DNA from: Roseicyclus sp. | GTDB lineage: Bacteria > Pseudomonadota > Alphaproteobacteria > Rhodobacterales > Rhodobacteraceae | DNA: 64,000 nt | Direction: 5' to 3' | NCBI GenBank assembly: GCA_018401055.1 | Contig: JAGYLB010000077.1 | Span: 1-64,000, forward strand | In this document: positions 59,861 to 64,000 of the stretch, in pieces | How positions within the stretch are numbered: position 1 is the stretch's first letter | Layout of the letters: each line of letters begins with the position of its first letter | The notes under the pieces: generated by a model | What the model saw: the letters and a program-made list of their open reading frames with translations, nothing else | Databases searched by the model: none | What the model was told of the DNA's origin: nothing | Position numbers and translations under genes: made by a program

Positions 59861-60931
59861 TTACGGCTTGAAATGTTTCGACAGCTTCAGGCCTTGACCC
59901 TGATAGTTGGACGCGATGCCAGAACCATACAGCCGGGCGGGCAGGGCGGCCATGCGCTCGTAGACCAGCCGCCCCACGACCTGCCCGTGTTCCAGCACAA
60001 AGGGTGCCTCGTGGCAGCGCACCTCCAGCACGCCGCGTGCGGGAATGCCGTGGCCGAAGCCGGGATCGAAAAAGCCCGCGTAATGCACCCGGAACTCGCC
60101 GACCATGGCCAGATAGGGCGACATCTCGGCCGCGCAATCGGGGGGGATCGTCACCGCCTCGCGGCTGACAAGGATGTAGAAGGCGCCGGGGTCCAAGATG
60201 ATGCGCCCATCTTCGCTGCGGACCTCTTCCCAGAAATCGGGGATGGTGTGGGCCGCGATCTTGGTCAGATCGATCACGCCGGTATGCGGCTTGGCGCGGT
60301 AGCCGACGATGCCTGTGGCCGTCGGCGTCAGATCGACAGAAAAGCCAAGGCCTTCGTCGATCACCGGCACGCCGTCGACCAGCGGGCTGTCAGCGTGGCG
60401 GGCGGCAAGCTCCGCGTCGCTCAGCACGGCCTGCCCACGGCGGAACCGGATCTGGTTCAGTCGCAAGCCCGGCGTGACCTTGACCGAAAAGGACCTTGGG
60501 CAGATCTCGGCATAAAGCGGGCCTGTGTAGCCTGCGGGGATGCGGTCGAATTCCGTGCCGCCATCGGCGATGACGCGGGTCAGGCAATCGACGCGGCCGG
60601 TAGAGCTTTTGGCGTTGCACACGGCGGTGACATCTTGCGGCAGGGCCAGATCCTCGCGCAGCGGCACGACATAGACGCAGCCCTTTTCCAGCACCGCGCC
60701 ACCGGTCAGATCCATCCGGTGCATCTCGAATTCCGCGATGCGGTCGGCAACGCGGCGGCCGTGCCCGGCCAAGAAGGACGCGCGCACCCGGTAGGCCACA
60801 TCGCCCAGCCGCAGATCGAGGCTGGCAGGCTGCACCTGATCGGCATCCGGGCTGTCACAGGTGATCTGGCCGCCTGCGATCATCGCCTCGAGCGCGTGAT
60901 CGGGCAGCACGCCCTGAGTTTGATCGTTCAT
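59861..60931 (-). CDS. dcd: 2'-deoxycytidine 5'-triphosphate deaminase, long two-domain form
   Basis: 356 residues, about twice the E. coli Dcd length. Both halves have the dUTPase/Dcd beta fold: the first has QPASLDLRLGDVAYRVRASF and NAKSSTGRVDCLTRVIADGG, the second YILVSREAVTIPPDCAAEMS, VGEFRVHYAGFFDPGFGHG and LEVRCHEAPFVLEHGQVVG. Deaminates dCTP to dUTP for dTMP synthesis. The long form is known in alphaproteobacteria. Intact; start ATG at 60931. Converges with the methyltransferase gene. Confidence 0.92.
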   Translation of the reverse strand: MNDQTQGVLPDHALEAMIAGGQITCDSPDADQVQPASLDLRLGDVAYRVRASFLAGHGRRVADRIAEFEMHRMDLTGGAVLEKGCVYVVPLREDLALPQDVTAVCNAKSSTGRVDCLTRVIADGGTEFDRIPAGYTGPLYAEICPRSFSVKVTPGLRLNQIRFRRGQAVLSDAELAARHADSPLVDGVPVIDEGLGFSVDLTPTATGIVGYRAKPHTGVIDLTKIAAHTIPDFWEEVRSEDGRIILDPGAFYILVSREAVTIPPDCAAEMSPYLAMVGEFRVHYAGFFDPGFGHGIPARGVLEVRCHEAPFVLEHGQVVGRLVYERMAALPARLYGSGIASNYQGQGLKLSKHFKP

Positions 60932-60956
60932 CCGGGCATCCCCCCTGTTTCGCCCA

Positions 60957-60994
60957 AGAAAAAACCGCCCGCGCCGGGGGCGCAAGGCGGTTTT
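60957..60994 (-). terminator. rho-independent terminator after tRNA-Pro
   Basis: On the minus strand AACCGCC pairs with GGCGGTT across a 17-base loop containing its own GC-rich pairing, followed by six T. It lies 30 bases beyond the tRNA-Pro 3' end and ahead of dcd. Confidence 0.8.
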
Positions 60995-61024
60995 CGCGGG
61001 GTCCCGCAGGATGCGGGAATATTT

Positions 61025-61100
61025 TGGTCGGGCTAGCAGGACTTGAACCTGCGACCTTCCGTCCCCAGACGGACGCGCTACCAGGCTGCGCTATAGCCCG
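61025..61100 (-). tRNA. tRNA-Pro(GGG), one base missing in the anticodon loop
   Basis: 76 bases with encoded CCA. Acceptor CGGGCTA pairs with TAGCCCG, D arm AGCGCAGCCTGGTAGCGC, T arm GCAGG-TTCAAGT-CCTGC. The anticodon stem TCCGT/ACGGA encloses only six bases, CTGGGG, where seven are needed; one G of a run of five is evidently missing. With the G restored the anticodon is GGG. Confidence 0.92.
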
Positions 61101-61165
61101 ACGTGTCGCCCTTCTACCCATTTTGCCGGGGGGCGCAAGGGGCAGGCTTGGGCTTCTGGCTGCGA

Positions 61166-61928
61166 TCAGGCGGTCGGGCCCGGCGGGTCGCGGCGCATGC
61201 GGTCGCGCAGGGCCACAAGCGCGGGACGCAAGGCCGCGATGTTGCCATCGCGCAAGGAGTCAAGGGCTGCGACACGCGCCGCCAGCCGGTCCATCAGCTC
61301 CACGCTGTCGTGGGTTGTCTCGTCGGTCTCGGCGGTCTCGTCGGGCGAAGCTTCGGGCGCGAGGTGGGTGGCAGGCGCCGTGGCCTGATCTGGGGCCTCT
61401 CCCTCAGGCTCACGCACTGGCCTGCATCGGCCATGGCCGCTGGCTGCCTTTGAGCGCCCCCGTCGCCGTTCCCGTCCCCGTCGAACGGTTCGGGTTCGGG
61501 TTCTGGCTCGTCGAAGGCAAGGCTTGCTTGCCGCGTGCCGCCCTCCGCCAGTTCGGGCAGAGCGCCCACCTCAAGCTGATCGGCCAGCGCGTCTTCGGTC
61601 CAGGCTTCGACGTCTCCGGCGGTCTCCCCCTCGATCACGAGCCCTTCGGGCAGGTCTACGGGGGGTGACAGGGCGGCGACCGCGGCCACGCCTTCTTCGC
61701 TGATCATTTCTGCACGCCCCGGATCGTCAGGCCGCGGTCATGCAACAAGACCTTGATTCCGCCCACAAGTTCCATGTCAGCGGGGCGGTAGTAGCGCCGT
61801 CCGCCCGCGCGCTTCACCGGCCTGATCTGTGGAAACTTCGATTCCCAAAAGCGCAACACATGAGCGGCAACATCCAGCCAATCCGCGACTTCACGGATGG
61901 TGCGAAAGGCTTGCGACGATTTCGACAT
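61166..61928 (-). CDS. MerR-family transcriptional regulator, frameshifted
   Basis: About 254 residues. The N-terminal winged helix reads [60 protein letters not shown]. One base is missing near 61706, which creates a TGA after GVQK; the expected [14 protein letters not shown] continues in the next frame, so what looks like a second gene starting MISEEGVAA is the C-terminal half. A second indel lies near 61420, after which [28 protein letters not shown] and [12 protein letters not shown] follow. The acidic Pro/Glu linker ([12 protein letters not shown]) is normal here. Target genes unknown. Confidence 0.85.
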
Positions 61929-62002
61929 GGCCGGTTTGCCCGCCTCTGCTCTAGCCTGCTGTCGTCTGGTGCCGCGCCTAGCCCCTCAGCCGCGCGGCGC
62001 CG

Positions 62003-62305
62003 TCAGTCGCGGTTGCCCGCCGCGACCCTGTCCTTCATCAGGTGCGAGGGCCGGAAGGTCAGCACACGGCGCGGGCTGATCGGCACCTCTTCCCCTGTCT
62101 TCGGGTTGCGCCCCACCCGGGCGGTCTTGGACCGCACCGAAAAGGTACCGAAAGACGAAATCTTGACCTGTTCGCCCTCAACGAGCGCATCGGACATCAA
62201 TTCAAGCACCCGTTCCACGAGCTGCGCGCTTTCATTGCGCGACAGGCCTACTTCGCGAAACACCGCTTCGGATAGGTCCATCCGTGTCAGCGTCTTGCCA
62301 GCCAT
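62003..62305 (-). CDS. ihfA: integration host factor subunit alpha
   Basis: 100 residues, intact. DNA-bending protein, works as heterodimer with IhfB. The N-terminus [20 protein letters not shown], the body [20 protein letters not shown] with the DNA-intercalating Pro in [17 protein letters not shown], and the end [17 protein letters not shown] are typical. Start ATG at 62305; upstream in-frame codons are not conserved. Order plsX-fabH-ihfA-merR is usual in alphaproteobacteria. Confidence 0.95.
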   Translation of the reverse strand: MAGKTLTRMDLSEAVFREVGLSRNESAQLVERVLELMSDALVEGEQVKISSFGTFSVRSKTARVGRNPKTGEEVPISPRRVLTFRPSHLMKDRVAAGNRD

Positions 62306-62402
62306 CTGTCTGTGTCCCCCAAATGTATCGCCAAGATGGGCGAAGGGATTTCTCAAGTCAATCTAGAGACTTGGGCGCTGGCGTTTATCTGCCGTCCCAA
62401 CC

Positions 62403-63388
62403 CTACCATCGGATCACCACCGCGCCCCAGGCAAGGCCCCCGCCGATGGCCTCGCACACCAGCAGATCGCCACGTTTGATCTGGCCTCGCGCCACCCCCA
62501 CCGACAAAGCCAGCGGGATCGAGGCGGCCGAGGTATTGCCATGGTCTTGCACCGTCACCACGACGCGGTCCATGCCCACACCCATCTTCTGGGCGGTCCG
62601 CGTGATGATGCGCAGATTGGCCTGATGGGGCACGATCCAGTCGATCTGTTCGGGCTGAATGCCGGCCTTGGCTAGCGCGGCCTCGGCAGTTTCTGCCAGC
62701 TTTTCAACGGCATGACGGAACACCTCGCGGCCTTCCATGCGCAGGACCCCGGTGGTCTGCGACGACGACACACCGCCATCGACATAAAGCAGGTCGCGGA
62801 AGCTGGCCGTCGGAATGCAGGTCGGTGGCCAGGATCCCGCGATCGGCGGGCGTGCCGGCACCGATCCTGCGCCTCGAGGATCAGCGCCCCCGCCCCATCG
62901 CCGAACAGGACACAAGTGCCGCGGTCGGTCCAGTCCATGATCCGGCTGAAGGTCTCGGCCCCGATCACCAGCGATGCGGTCGGCCTGACCGGCCAGGATG
63001 AAGCGCATTGGCGGTCGAGCCAGCGCATAGACGAATCCCGCGCAGACGGCCTGCACGTCGAAGGCGAATCCCCTGGCCATGCCCAGGCCCGCCTGCACCA
63101 TTGTGGCGCAGGACGGAAAGGTCAGGTCCGGGGTCGAGGTCGCCACGATCACCGCATCGATATCGTCGGGGTCCAGCCCGGCATGGGTAGAGGCGCCTGC
63201 GCGCCGCCGCGCATCGCCATCTGGCGTGGTGGTCTCGCCCTCGGCGGCGAAATGGCGCCGCTCGATGCCCGAGCGCGACCGGATCCACTCGTCCGTGGTG
63301 TCGATGCGCGACTCGAACTCGGCATTGGTCGACGATGCGGGCGGGCAGGTAATGCCCGATCCCGACGGGAACGGCGCGTCAGTGTCAT
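62403..63388 (-). CDS. fabH: 3-oxoacyl-ACP synthase III, several frameshifts
   Basis: Starts fatty acid elongation from acetyl-CoA and malonyl-ACP. About 328 residues. Active-site Cys in [14 protein letters not shown], His in [10 protein letters not shown] and Asn in [17 protein letters not shown]. Indels near 63375, 63330, 63225, 62975 and 62830 among others; reconstructed N-terminus is [15 protein letters not shown] then [15 protein letters not shown]. The ATG at 63388 overlaps the plsX stop (AATGA). The indel density here is the highest in the window. Confidence 0.9.
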
Positions 63389-64000
63389 TCCTGGTCCTCG
63401 TGGCGGGCTCGGGTCTGGATCGCGGCGGCGGCCGCTTCCTCGGCGGCGGCGATCCGGGCGGCCAGCCGCTCGTTGAAACCCGAGGCCGCAAGGCGCGCCG
63501 CCAAGCTTGATCGCGGCGGCAAACGCCCGTCGCATCCGAGCCGAACCGTGCGATTTCACCACCGTCCCGTTCAGCCCGAGAAAGACACCGCCATTCACCC
63601 GGCGCGGGTCGATCCGCTTCGACAGGCGGCGCAAGGAGGTATAGGCCAGCATCGCCGCGATGCGTGACAGCGGCGAATAGCGGAAGGCATCCCCATGCAA
63701 CTCGCGGATCCAGCCGCGCGGTGCCCTCGCCGGTCTTGAGCGCGACATTGCCCGGTAAACCCGTCGGTCACGATCACATCGACCCGGTCCGAGGGCAGAT
63801 CGCCCCCTTCGACGAAGCCTATGAAATCGAAATCCGCCGCCGGGGCCACCCGTTCGATCAGCTCATGGGCCAGTTTCAGCTCGGCGCGGCCCTTGTGCTC
63901 CTCGGTTCCGACGTTCAGCAGCCCGACCCGCGGGCGCTTGAGGTCCAGCCCGTTGCGGGCATAGCTGACGCCCATCAGCGCATATTGCAACAGATCCTCG
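63385..64000 (-). CDS. plsX: phosphate acyltransferase PlsX, C-terminal part only
   Basis: Makes acyl-phosphate from acyl-ACP for phospholipid synthesis. The gene continues past the right edge; about 205 C-terminal residues are here. ISSUE-free segments: LMGVSYARNGLDLKRPRVGL, LNVGTEEHKG, DFIGFVEGGDLPSDRVDVIV, TDGFTGN, then RIAAMLAYTSLRRLSKRIDP and VNGGVFLGLNGTVVKSHGSA. Indels near 63755, 63705 and 63505 interrupt the frame; the end ARHEDQE stops at 63385-63387 overlapping fabH. Confidence 0.92.

Noticed and set aside
61166..61707. Separate gene starting MISEEGVAA after a short MerR gene
   Set aside because: One missing base explains the MerR stop; the expected sequence GVQKLISEEG runs straight into this frame, so it is the C-terminal part of the same protein.

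Overview
The window is high-G+C DNA from an alphaproteobacterium, most likely a member of the Rhodobacteraceae. The evidence is gene content and order: dnaB, alr, mlaE/mlaF, radA, cvpA and purF lie together, and plsX, fabH, ihfA, merR and tRNA-Pro follow each other. A long two-domain dCTP deaminase, cysteine-biosynthesis genes of the DUF934/DUF2849 type and UreA-UreG with a histidine tail on UreE fit the same group. The genes are chromosomal and mostly housekeeping; the only mobile element seen is an IS1634-type transposase at the left edge.

Layout. 1-1740: IS element, then tRNA(CAU). 2.2-13 kb: purM-purN, transketolase, a ZapA pair, bioY, purF. 13-24 kb: cvpA, radA, envelope lipid transport (mlaEF with a PqiA-like protein), alr, dnaB, pyrE, a GAF histidine kinase, pyrC. 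24-26 kb: an Imm11-type protein and two related small membrane proteins. 26-35 kb: a urease cluster (ureD, A, B, then C, E, F, G) interrupted between ureB and ureC by a Tat-exported cyclase, an AhpD-like protein, a GNAT protein, a chimeric gene scar and a response regulator. 36-47.4 kb: a form II CO-dehydrogenase-like cluster (coxD, coxE, coxF/xdhC, a molybdopterin-binding protein, coxS, coxL, coxM) with two envelope proteins embedded. 47.4-50.3 kb: a GlxA-type regulator, a porin-like fragment, infC with an ATA start, an Ala/Glu-rich anchored protein. 50.3-57.7 kb: ferredoxin-NADP reductase and a siroheme/sulfite reduction operon (cysG, DUF2849, cysI, cysH, DUF934) facing an Lrp-type regulator, then an alpha/beta hydrolase-OsmC fusion. 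57.8-64 kb: a DUF3445 protein with a methyltransferase, dcd, tRNA-Pro, merR, ihfA, fabH and a partial plsX that runs off the right edge.

A major caution: more than half of the protein genes, including single-copy essential ones (purM, tkt, radA, alr, fabH, pyrE), are broken by one-base insertions or deletions although the protein continues with full conservation in the next frame. Even tRNA-Pro lacks one base in a G run of its anticodon loop. This looks like uncorrected sequencing or assembly error, not gene decay. For such genes the coordinates given here span the whole reconstructed gene.

The two features most worth following up are the scar at 29635-29787, which joins a degenerate ureC 5' end to a copy of the AhpD-like gene's 3' end at a six-base microhomology, and a hairpin-plus-GTATTT element that recurs between genes of at least three separate operons.
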